Shown here: piece by piece, positions 1 to 5,737 of the stretch
How the letters are laid out: every line of letters starts with the position of its first letter
Position numbering within the stretch: the stretch's first letter is position 1
Source: JABIRQ01 sp963583595
GTDB lineage: Bacteria; Pseudomonadota; Alphaproteobacteria; CADEGL01
Reading direction: 5' to 3'
Length of the DNA: 14,785 nucleotides
NCBI GenBank assembly: GCA_963583595.1
Contig: CAUZWC010000040.1
Location: 1 to 14,785 of the forward strand
Translations under genes and position numbers: made by a program
The notes under the pieces: generated by a model
Told to the model about the DNA's origin: nothing
Database searches by the model: none
The model's input: the letters and a program-made list of their open reading frames with translations, nothing else

Positions 1-33
1 CAAAGGAAAAAACGGACATCGCATCGTTCATCC

Positions 34-729
34 CTACCAGGCGATGGCCGCACCGTCGTAGTTGAAGAAATGACCGCTGGTCTCGGGCGTCAGCCCGTCG
101 ATCACGGCGCGCATGCCGGCCACGCTGTCCGCCGGCGACACGGGGGCCTTGGGGCCGCCCATATCGGTCTGCACATGGCCGGGATGGAGGATCGCCACGA
201 GGATGCCCTGTCCGGCGAGGTCGAGGGCCACACTTTTCATCACCGCGTTCACCCCGGCCTTGCTGGGTCGGTAGATATAGCGCCCGCCGGAACCGTTCTC
301 CGCGATGCTGCCGATCCGGCTGGAGACCGTCGCTAGGCGCTTGCCCTTCCCCGCCTCCAAATTGCCAACGAAGGCCTCGGCCACGGCCAGGGGGCCGATG
401 ACGTTGACCCGCAGGACCTCGCCCATCGTGTCGTAGTCGGTCGCGCCAAAAGCTTGGTCGCGCCCGCCGAGGAGACCGGCATTGTTGATTAGCACATCGA
501 TGGGCGCATCGCCGATCCCCTTTTTTGCGGCGCGGATCGAGGCCGGATCGCCGACATCCATGGCCTGGACCGTCACGTCGCCGGCCAACGCCTTCAGCGC
601 GTCCGCCCTGCCCGGATTGCGGCAGGTCGCGATCACCGTCCAGCCCGCATCCGCGTATTGCCGCGCGAATTCGAGGCCGATGCCCCGGTTCGCGCCCGTC
701 ACCATTACCGTCGGCATCGAATCACCCAT
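34..729 (-). CDS. SDR family oxidoreductase (copy 1)
   Basis: NAD(P)-dependent short-chain dehydrogenase/reductase of the classical, single-domain kind; the substrate cannot be told from sequence. Counting from the ATG at 729, the cofactor motif TGANRGIG is at residues 11-18, NNAG at 82-85, the catalytic serine lies in the SSRIGS stretch near 136-141, and YIYRPSK supplies the YxxxK pair (Y153, K157). At 231 residues it is slightly short for the family. An in-frame ATG at 717 (MPTVMVTG) aligns with the start of the neighbouring paralogue and has GGGTGA just upstream, so the true start may be 717. It lies 36 bp downstream of the second SDR gene on the same strand and is the last gene of the cluster in this window. 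The C-terminus (GHFFNYDGAAIAW) matches the paralogue's SFISHAGGSIPW, which indicates tandem duplication. Family assignment is firm; role unknown. Confidence 0.92.
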   Translation of the reverse strand: MGDSMPTVMVTGANRGIGLEFARQYADAGWTVIATCRNPGRADALKALAGDVTVQAMDVGDPASIRAAKKGIGDAPIDVLINNAGLLGGRDQAFGATDYDTMGEVLRVNVIGPLAVAEAFVGNLEAGKGKRLATVSSRIGSIAENGSGGRYIYRPSKAGVNAVMKSVALDLAGQGILVAILHPGHVQTDMGGPKAPVSPADSVAGMRAVIDGLTPETSGHFFNYDGAAIAW

Positions 730-765
730 TGTTCTGCTTCTCGCCCGCGCGGCGCTGCGCCGAAA

Positions 766-1446
766 TCACCAGGGAATCGACCCGCCCGCATGGCTGATGA
801 AGCTGCCCGAATCCGCCAGCGTCAATTCGGCAATCCGCGTGCGCATATCCGCAACGCTGTCTTGCGCGGTAAGCGGCGCACCCTCGCCTCCCATATCGGT
901 CCGGACCCAACCCGGGCTGATCGCCGCGAGCGTGATCCCCTTGTCCTTGAGGTCGATCGCCTGGGCCTTCACCACCATGTTGAGGGCGGCTTTCGACGGG
1001 CCGTAGAGATAATGCCCGCCCCATTTGTTGCCCCCGATCGAACCCCAGGTGCTGGAGACCGCAACGACCGTCTTCATGCCGCCTTTCTCCAAATTAGGCA
1101 ACAGAGTCTCGACCATCGCCAGCGGCCCCAGGACGTTGGAGCGCATGACCGCCTCGAAGGCGGAATAGTCGGTTTTTCCGAAGGTCTGATCAGGGCCGTA
1201 GACCCCCGCATTGTTGACCAGCAGGTCGATCGCCTCGCCCGAAAGCCGCACGGCGAGGTCGTGGATGGAAGCCGGATCGGCCAGTTCCAACCCTTCGATT
1301 CTCGGATTCCCGCCGACCACCTTTAACGCGGTCCCCGAATCCGGCCTGCGGCAGCAGGCGATCACCCGCCAACCTTCGGCGACGTATTGCCGCACGAATT
1401 CCAGGCCGATGCCCCGATTGCTTCCGGTAACAAGAACAGTCGGCAT
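766..1446 (-). CDS. SDR family oxidoreductase (copy 2)
   Basis: A second short-chain dehydrogenase/reductase of 226 residues. It has TGSNRGIG at residues 7-14, NNAG at 78-81, SSTWGS at 131-136 carrying the catalytic serine, and Y148-GPS-K152 as the catalytic Tyr/Lys pair. The ATG at 1446 is preceded by a strong AAAGGAG ribosome binding site, so the start is well supported. Its stop is 36 bp before the other SDR, and its start is 28 bp after the stop of the DUF1989 gene, so all are probably co-transcribed. The two SDRs share length, motif spacing and the unusual Trp-ending C-terminus, so they look like a local duplication that has since diverged. This subgroup resembles the C-factor/sniffer-like short SDRs by recall, but I cannot assign a substrate. 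Confidence 0.93.
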   Translation of the reverse strand: MPTVLVTGSNRGIGLEFVRQYVAEGWRVIACCRRPDSGTALKVVGGNPRIEGLELADPASIHDLAVRLSGEAIDLLVNNAGVYGPDQTFGKTDYSAFEAVMRSNVLGPLAMVETLLPNLEKGGMKTVVAVSSTWGSIGGNKWGGHYLYGPSKAALNMVVKAQAIDLKDKGITLAAISPGWVRTDMGGEGAPLTAQDSVADMRTRIAELTLADSGSFISHAGGSIPW

Positions 1447-1474
1447 GGCTCTCCTTTCGGGCCGCGGCCCTCGC

Positions 1475-2140
1475 CTAGACCACCTGGAAATGGGCCGCCT
1501 TCGGATCCTTGTTGTTGATCGGCATGATGTCCTGCGGACAGGCGCTGAAGACGATCACCAGGTCCATTTCGGCGCGGAAGACCAGATAGTCGCTGCGCTT
1601 GCTGACCGTCGGATACTGGTTGATGGCCCCGCCCTCGTCGACCGGCGTGTTCTGCCACAGGTTGAAGGGCGACGGCGTTTCGGACGGGTGATAGCCGGCC
1701 TGGATCATCGCTTCCCACATATTGTCGTTGCAGTTGCGGTGATAGGTCTTGCAGCCCAGCAGTTCGTAGCGATACCGGTCGCAGGCCGCCATCATCGTGT
1801 CGTGCACGCCGGGCGAGGTATCGACGGTGAATTTCAAAATTTTGCGACGCTTGTTGGTGTAAAGGAAATCGCCGGCCTTGGGACGGTAACGATCCCACAT
1901 CACCCTGCAATGCTCCATGCTCATGAACTCGCGCAGGTCGTTCGCGTTGAACGCCCAGCAGTCCACGACCTGGGTGCCGTGGGTGTTGATGACCTTGATC
2001 GACTGACCCTTTTTCAAAAAGGTCGCCTTGCCGTGGCGCGCTGGAATCAGAACCTTGCGCGCGGCAACGGCCTTCTTCGCGGCGGGCTTATTGGCGGCCG
2101 GTTTCTTGGCGGCTTTTTTGGCAGTGGCTGCTTTGGCCAT
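1475..2140 (-). CDS. DUF1989 (urea carboxylase-associated family) protein with Lys/Ala-rich N-terminal tail
   Basis: A DUF1989 family protein of 221 residues. Members described in guanidine catabolism (CgdA/CgdB) form a carboxyguanidine deiminase; older annotations call them urea carboxylase-associated proteins. Visible conserved blocks are SMEHCR (74-79), GVHD (111-114), C-D-RYRY (120-125), HRNCNDN (134-140), PFNLWQNT (158-165) and FSACPQD (198-204). These His/Cys-rich blocks are the likely metal and active-site positions; that is inference. The first 28 residues are almost only Lys and Ala, resembling a histone H1-like tail, and the second copy lacks this tail. The ATG at 2140 has an AGGGAGA ribosome binding site 9 bases upstream; the longer open frame to 2179 is less likely. 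It lies 102 bp after the second DUF1989 gene and 28 bp before an SDR. Family is firm; guanidine activity here is unproven because no carboxylase or allophanate hydrolase partner is visible. Confidence 0.88.
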   Translation of the reverse strand: MAKAATAKKAAKKPAANKPAAKKAVAARKVLIPARHGKATFLKKGQSIKVINTHGTQVVDCWAFNANDLREFMSMEHCRVMWDRYRPKAGDFLYTNKRRKILKFTVDTSPGVHDTMMAACDRYRYELLGCKTYHRNCNDNMWEAMIQAGYHPSETPSPFNLWQNTPVDEGGAINQYPTVSKRSDYLVFRAEMDLVIVFSACPQDIMPINNKDPKAAHFQVV

Positions 2141-2188
2141 GGTCCGTTGTCTCCCTGATGCTGAATCCGGGTCGAGCATAGACGAATC

Positions 2189-2223
2189 GGCGCGCCGCTT
2201 CGAGAGCGCGAAGCGGCTGCGCC
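2189..2223 (-). other. Intergenic hairpin between the two DUF1989 genes
   Basis: A perfect 9-bp stem (GCCGCTTCG at 2194-2202 with CGAAGCGGC at 2209-2217, 6-base loop) is extended by GGCGC (2189-2193) pairing with GCGCC (2219-2223) across one bulged T. No T-run follows on the minus strand, so it is not a classical intrinsic terminator. It lies in the 102-bp gap upstream of the tailed DUF1989 gene and may mark mRNA processing, stabilisation or attenuation. Confidence 0.6.
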
Positions 2224-2242
2224 CTCATTGGAGAAGCTCGAA

Positions 2243-2851
2243 CTACGAAATCAGGAAATGGGCGTCCTGCGGACCGCTGCCATCGGGGCCGTTGAGCGGA
2301 ATGACATCCATCGGGCAGGCGCTGAACACGATCACCAGATCCATATCCGCCCGCAGGATCATGTATTGCCCAGGCTGGGCCTCGGGCGGCCGGAACTCGA
2401 ACTCTCCCGACGCCGGGTTGGGCACGGTGTTCTGGAACATATTGAAGGGGCACGGCGTCTCGGGCAGATCCAGGCCCAGCCCCTGCATCGTCTCGGCCAG
2501 GTTATCCGTGCAGTTGTCGTGATAGCCTTCGACCCCCAGCTTGCGATAGCGATAGATGTCGCAGGCCGCGAACAGCATGTCGTGCACGCCGGTGGTGGTG
2601 TCCTCAAGCACGGTCAGGATCGGGCGCCGCCGGTTGGTGACCATCGAATCCCCGACCCTCGGCCGCAGCCGGCCCATGGTCGAACGGCAATGCTCCATCG
2701 ACATGAACTCGCCCGGATCCTCGGTCCCGAAGGCCCAGGTATCGACCACCTGAAAGCCGTTGGTGTTCACGACCTTGATAGTCTGGCCCTTCCGGACATG
2801 GGCGCCCACGCCCTTGCGCGCGGGAATCAACTGAAGCTCGTTGCTTGTCAT
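2243..2851 (-). CDS. DUF1989 (urea carboxylase-associated family) protein
   Basis: The second DUF1989 protein, 202 residues from the ATG at 2851; a TTG at 2875 would add eight residues but is unlikely. It carries the same signature blocks as its neighbour: SMEHCR (51-56), GVHD (88-91), C-D-IYRY (97-102), HDNCTDN (111-117), PFNMFQNT (135-142) and FSACPMD (176-182). It aligns with the downstream copy over its whole length apart from that copy's Lys/Ala tail. In the characterised carboxyguanidine deiminase, two different DUF1989 subunits act together, so an adjacent diverged pair fits a two-subunit enzyme. The pair is preceded by isovaleryl-CoA dehydrogenase, and no urea/guanidine carboxylase, allophanate hydrolase or transporter for such a pathway is seen. 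The substrate may therefore differ from carboxyguanidine. Confidence 0.9.
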   Translation of the reverse strand: MTSNELQLIPARKGVGAHVRKGQTIKVVNTNGFQVVDTWAFGTEDPGEFMSMEHCRSTMGRLRPRVGDSMVTNRRRPILTVLEDTTTGVHDMLFAACDIYRYRKLGVEGYHDNCTDNLAETMQGLGLDLPETPCPFNMFQNTVPNPASGEFEFRPPEAQPGQYMILRADMDLVIVFSACPMDVIPLNGPDGSGPQDAHFLIS

Positions 2852-2863
2852 TACTCGATCCGA

Positions 2864-2903
2864 TCTGCCCCCCAAACGGCGCGAACGCGCCGCAGGGGGG
2901 AGA
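2864..2903 (-). other. Long GC-rich hairpin in the leader of the first DUF1989 gene
   Basis: A 40-base inverted repeat. CGGCGCG (2877-2883) pairs with CGCGCCG (2886-2892). An internal loop (AAA against CA) follows, then six C (2868-2873) pair with six G (2895-2900), and TCT (2864-2866) pairs with AGA (2901-2903) around a bulged G. It sits about 13 bp upstream of the ATG at 2851 and downstream of the isovaleryl-CoA dehydrogenase stop. No T-run follows on the minus strand. It could limit read-through or translation, or protect the upstream mRNA 3' end. Confidence 0.6.
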
Positions 2904-2954
2904 CTAGCAATTCTGCGACGGCGTTGGGAATAAGCCTATGTGTCGCACGCCGCT

Positions 2955-4127
2955 TCAGGCCGTCTCCGCGAACAGCTCGCGGCCGATCAGCCAGCGGCGA
3001 ATTTCACTGGTGCCCGCGCCGATCTCGTAGAGTTTGGCGTCGCGCAGCAGACGGCCCGTCGGCGTCTCGTTGATATAGCCCATGCCGCCCATCGCCTGGA
3101 TCGCCTCCAGGGCCATCCAGGTCGCCTTCTCGGCGGCATAGAGAATCGCGCCGGCCGCATCCTTGCGCGTGGTCCGGCCCCGGTCGCAGGCCTTGGCGAC
3201 GGTGTAGACGTATGCCCGCGCCGCGTTCATCACCGTGTACATATCGGCCAGCTTGCCCTGCATGAGCTGGAAGCTTCCGATCGCCTCGCCGAACTGCTTG
3301 CGCTCGTGGATATAGGGCAGGACCACATCCATGCAGGCCTGCATAATGCCGAGCGGCCCGGCGGCGAGCACCGCGCGTTCATAGTCCAGCCCGCTCATCA
3401 GCACATTGGCGCCGCGCCCGATCTGGCCCAGCACGTTCTCCTCCGGGACCTCGCAATCCTCGAAGACGAGTTCGCAGGTGTTGGAGCCGCGCATGCCCAG
3501 CTTGTCGAGCTTCTGGGCGGTGGAGAATCCCTTGAACCCCTTCTCGATCAGGAAGGCGGTGATGCCGCGCGACCCGGCCTCGGGATTGGTCTTGGCGTAG
3601 ACCACCAGGACCTCGGCATCCGGCCCGTTGGTAATCCACATCTTGTTGCCGTTCAGGACATAGCGCTCGCCCTTCTTCTCGGCCCGCGTCTTCATGCCGA
3701 CGACGTCGGAGCCGGCGGCCGGCTCGCTCATCGCCAGAGCCCCGACATGCTCGCCCGACATCAGCTTGGGCAGGTAGCGGCGGCGTTGGTCGTCATTGCC
3801 GTTGCGCCGGATCTGGTTGACGCAGAGGTTAGAATGGGCGCCGTAGGACAGGCCGACCGAGGCGCTGGCGCGGCTGATCTCCTCCATCGCCACGCAATGC
3901 TCGAGATAGCCCATGCCGGAGCCGCCCAGCTCCTCCTCGACCGTGATGCCGAGCAGGCCCAAGGCACCGAGCCGAGGCCAGAGGTCGCGCGGGAATTCGT
4001 TGGAGCGGTCGATCTCGGCGGCGCGCGGCGCAATCTCGGCGGCGGCAAAGCCGGCCACCGCGTCGCGCAACATATCGGCCGTCTCGCCCAGGCCGAAATC
4101 GAGAGACGAAAGCTGGTTGGGGATCAT
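2955..4127 (-). CDS. liuA: Isovaleryl-CoA dehydrogenase
   Basis: An FAD-dependent acyl-CoA dehydrogenase of 390 residues, predicted to oxidise isovaleryl-CoA to 3-methylcrotonyl-CoA in leucine breakdown and pass electrons to ETF. It carries SEPAAGSD (134-141), MWITNG (163-168), KQFGEAIGSFQ (277-287) and QAMGGMGYINE (344-354). Two details separate it from other acyl-CoA dehydrogenases. Position 371 in YEIGAGTSEIRR is Ala rather than the usual catalytic Glu, and the alternative catalytic Glu of isovaleryl-CoA dehydrogenase is present in LDYER (E250). The ATG at 4127 has GGGAG upstream. It is fourth in a cluster led by a LiuR-like regulator, which fits the liu-type regulon. The downstream leucine enzymes (methylcrotonyl-CoA carboxylase, AU-binding hydratase, HMG-CoA lyase) are not in the window. 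Confidence 0.95.
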   Translation of the reverse strand: MIPNQLSSLDFGLGETADMLRDAVAGFAAAEIAPRAAEIDRSNEFPRDLWPRLGALGLLGITVEEELGGSGMGYLEHCVAMEEISRASASVGLSYGAHSNLCVNQIRRNGNDDQRRRYLPKLMSGEHVGALAMSEPAAGSDVVGMKTRAEKKGERYVLNGNKMWITNGPDAEVLVVYAKTNPEAGSRGITAFLIEKGFKGFSTAQKLDKLGMRGSNTCELVFEDCEVPEENVLGQIGRGANVLMSGLDYERAVLAAGPLGIMQACMDVVLPYIHERKQFGEAIGSFQLMQGKLADMYTVMNAARAYVYTVAKACDRGRTTRKDAAGAILYAAEKATWMALEAIQAMGGMGYINETPTGRLLRDAKLYEIGAGTSEIRRWLIGRELFAETA

Positions 4128-4199
4128 AACGACCTATTCTCCCATCGCAATTCTAACGCCGCCGGCTTTCATGGCTTGGTTTCACGCCTCAACCTATCC

Positions 4200-4228
4200 C
4201 CTCACCCCGAGTCTGTCGAAGGGTGAGG
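4200..4228. repeat. REP-like palindromic element
   Basis: CCTCACCC (4200-4207) and GGGTGAGG (4221-4228) flank a GTCTGTCGA core. The core resembles the 'gacaggctcagggtgag' type of dispersed palindrome common in intergenic regions of many proteobacteria (recall). It lies in the gap between the decayed thioesterase and the isovaleryl-CoA dehydrogenase start. Its copy number elsewhere cannot be judged from one window. Confidence 0.6.
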
Positions 4229-4247
4229 CCAAAGGGTGTTGCGCGCT

Positions 4248-4723
4248 CTACCCGGCCACCGCGGTTGCGCGATCCGCGCAGTCACCACGATCGGCGAGCA
4301 TCATCAGGGTCTGCTGGGAAGCGCAGCACAGCTTCTCCTTGCCGTCAGAGACCGCTTAGGCATCGGCCCGGACAATCGTGAGAGTCCGGCCCGGTTTCAA
4401 CACCTCGCCACGCGCCACGATGCGCTCCCCGGTTCCCGGCGCCACGAAATTGAGCTTGTATTCGACGGTCAGAATACCGGCATCGGCCGGCATCAAACTA
4501 TAGGCCGCGAAGCCAGCGGCGCTGTCCAGCAGGCCGGCGATCGCGCCGCCGTGAAAAAACCGTTCTACTGTAGCAGATCCTCGCGCCAAGGCAGGTGCAA
4601 CTCGCAGAAGCCCGGCTCGATCCGCACCACTTCCACGCCCAGCAGGGCCATGAAGCTGTGCGGCCGGAATCCCTCAAGCGCCCGCGCGCCATAGTCCGGA
4701 TTCCGGGGTTCGAAACCGGTCAT
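4248..4723 (-). pseudogene. PaaI-like hotdog-fold thioesterase, degraded (two stops and a frameshift)
   Basis: Conceptual reading from the ATG at 4723 gives MTGFEPRNPDYG, then FMALLGVEVVRIEPG and LPWREDLLQ. It then meets an amber stop (4565-4567) exactly where relatives have a second Gln, continues N-G-F-F, and needs one missing base beside the run of six T (4552-4559). In the next frame it reads HGGAIAGLLDSAAGFAAYSL, the hallmark HGG and aspartate helix of PaaI/YbgC-type acyl-CoA thioesterases. It runs to RTLTIVRADA, where an ochre stop (4356-4358) interrupts it; the same frame then continues AVSDGKEKLCCASQQTLMM to a stop at 4248. Full length would be about 158 residues, normal for the family. 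Three independent lesions argue for real decay rather than one sequencing error. It starts 26 bp after the YdcZ gene, so it was once an operon member. Confidence 0.85.
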
Positions 4724-4749
4724 CCTGATTCTTCCAAAATTTCCGGCCC

Positions 4750-5199
4750 CTAGAATTTCTGAATCAGGACCGCGCCGACGAACAGCATCGCCGCGCCGAC
4801 GCCGCGCCAGAGGGTGATGTCCTGCTGGTGGTAGCCGGCAAGGCCCCACTGATCGAGCAGCAGGGCGCTGATCATCTGTCCGGCGATCACCCCCGCGATC
4901 ATCGCCGAGGCGCCGAGCCGGGGGACGAGCAGGATCGTCGTCGCGACGAAGGCCGCGCCGAGCACGCCGCCCGCCAGCCAGGTATAGAGCGGTTCGCCCC
5001 CTGCCCGCGGCCAGGCCGGGATCGGCACTCGCAGAACCAGGGCCAGCAAGCCCAGGGCGATGGTGCCGGTGGTGAAGGAAATAAAAGCCGCGCTGACCGG
5101 GCTGCCGACCGTTGCGGAAAGCTGCGAGTTGATTCCCGCCTGCAGCATGATGCCCGCCCCGATCGCCAGGGCGAGGCCTAACCAGAGGATTGCCGCCAT
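4750..5199 (-). CDS. YdcZ/DUF606 family inner-membrane protein
   Basis: A 149-residue, very hydrophobic protein with about five membrane helices. It begins with a short cytosolic end and a helix (ILWLGLALAIGAGIM), then the family signature QAGINSQLS (20-28), where the family typically reads Q-N-xxL. Later helices include AAFVATTILLVPRLGAS and a C-terminal AMLFVGAVLIQKF. Single-domain DUF606 proteins of this size are relatives of DMT/EamA transporters, often paired or dimeric; their substrates are mostly unknown. Its ATG at 5199 is 9 bp after the stop of the MerR gene, so the two are almost certainly co-transcribed. A role in exporting or importing a catabolic intermediate would be a guess. 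Confidence 0.9.
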   Translation of the reverse strand: MAAILWLGLALAIGAGIMLQAGINSQLSATVGSPVSAAFISFTTGTIALGLLALVLRVPIPAWPRAGGEPLYTWLAGGVLGAAFVATTILLVPRLGASAMIAGVIAGQMISALLLDQWGLAGYHQQDITLWRGVGAAMLFVGAVLIQKF

Positions 5200-5208
5200 G
5201 GCCGGGAC

Positions 5209-5619
5209 CTAACCCGCCTGGCCCGGGACGGCGTGGCGCGCTTCGCGCGGTGCCAGACGATCGAGCCGGCCTTCCAGGGCATCAAGCCAATCGAGGGCGA
5301 TCTCGGCATCCTCGCGCTGTTGCGCCAACCGCGCCCGATGCGCCGCGATCCGGGCGCGCATGGCATCGGGCGCCGACACTTCGCCCGGGCGGGCATAGTG
5401 GATATCCAGCATTTCCTTGATCTCCTCGAGGGAAAAACCCAGACGCTTGCCCCGCAGAACCAGACGCAGGCGCTTGCGGTCGCGCTCGGAATAGAGCCGG
5501 GTCCGGCCGTGTCGCTCGGGGGCGAGAAGCCCGCAATCCTCGTAGAAGCGCAAGGTGCGGGCCGTCACCTCGAAGCTCTCGGCCAGGTCCGAAATCGTGT
5601 AGGGCGCGCCATCAGTCAT
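5209..5619 (-). CDS. liuR: LiuR-like MerR family transcriptional regulator
   Basis: A MerR-type DNA-binding protein of 136 residues. The N-terminal winged helix-turn-helix reads YTISDLAESFEVTARTLRFY followed by EDCGLLAPERHGRTRLYSER, then LVLRGKRLGFSLEEIKEML, which closely recalls LiuR of the leucine/isovalerate regulon. The C-terminal part (about 80-125) is a charged coiled coil for dimerisation. It lacks the Cys cluster of metal-sensing MerR proteins, which fits an acyl-CoA or small-metabolite sensor. The start was taken at the ATG at 5619 because the longer frame to 5766 runs back through the operator region and is not protein-like. Two ACGT-type palindromes lie 20-60 bp upstream, suggesting autoregulation. 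It heads the cluster containing isovaleryl-CoA dehydrogenase, which supports the LiuR call. The symbol is by similarity and context only. Confidence 0.85.
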   Translation of the reverse strand: MTDGAPYTISDLAESFEVTARTLRFYEDCGLLAPERHGRTRLYSERDRKRLRLVLRGKRLGFSLEEIKEMLDIHYARPGEVSAPDAMRARIAAHRARLAQQREDAEIALDWLDALEGRLDRLAPREARHAVPGQAG

Positions 5620-5639
5620 GGGAGAATAGTGAATTCCTA

Positions 5640-5654
5640 TAACGTAAACGTCAA
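5640..5654 (-). promoter_or_regulatory. Putative LiuR operator, proximal
   Basis: TAACGTAAACGTCAA, an imperfect palindrome around ACGT-AA-ACGT, 20 bp upstream of the regulator's ATG. It is nearly the reverse complement of the distal site, from which it is separated by 24 bp centre to centre. MerR regulators bind such dyads, and the ACGT half-sites resemble the LiuR motif as I recall it. Confidence 0.72.
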
Positions 5655-5663
5655 TAAAGTTTG

Positions 5664-5678
5664 TTGACGTAAACGTTA
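5664..5678 (-). promoter_or_regulatory. Putative LiuR operator, distal
   Basis: TTGACGTAAACGTTA, the second ACGT-AA-ACGT dyad, in the 118-bp gap between the desaturase stop and the regulator. Two near-identical sites in an otherwise GC-rich sequence are unlikely by chance. I could not fix a promoter with confidence; a TATAGG lies just downstream of the proximal site on the minus strand. Confidence 0.72.
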
Positions 5679-5690
5679 GATAGCGATGAC

Positions 5691-5718
5691 AAAACCCAGG
5701 GCGACGGAAAGCCTGGGT
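5691..5718 (-). terminator. Possible intrinsic terminator of the desaturase gene
   Basis: ACCCAGG (5694-5700) pairs with CCTGGGT (5712-5718) around an 11-base loop. On the minus strand the stem ends in GGGTTTTG, a short T-run. It lies 20 bp after the desaturase stop codon and before the LiuR operators, where a transcript end would be expected. Confidence 0.5.
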
Positions 5719-5737
5719 GGAGCGGCGAAGGCCTAGC

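Noticed and set aside
2852..2954. Guanidine riboswitch before the DUF1989 pair
   Set aside because: I looked because of the carboxyguanidine deiminase link. The gap is short, and I see neither paired ACGR-loop hairpins nor a guanidine-I-like core; only the C6/G6 hairpin is present.
2940..4226. Long open frame of 428 codons on the plus strand opposite isovaleryl-CoA dehydrogenase
   Set aside because: It is antisense to a gene with clear catalytic motifs. Its product is a His/Arg/Gly-rich low-complexity shadow typical of high-GC DNA.
4565..4849. Separate small gene of 94 codons upstream of the thioesterase core
   Set aside because: Its C-terminal half is the N-terminal half of the broken thioesterase, and its first part overlaps the YdcZ gene in another frame.
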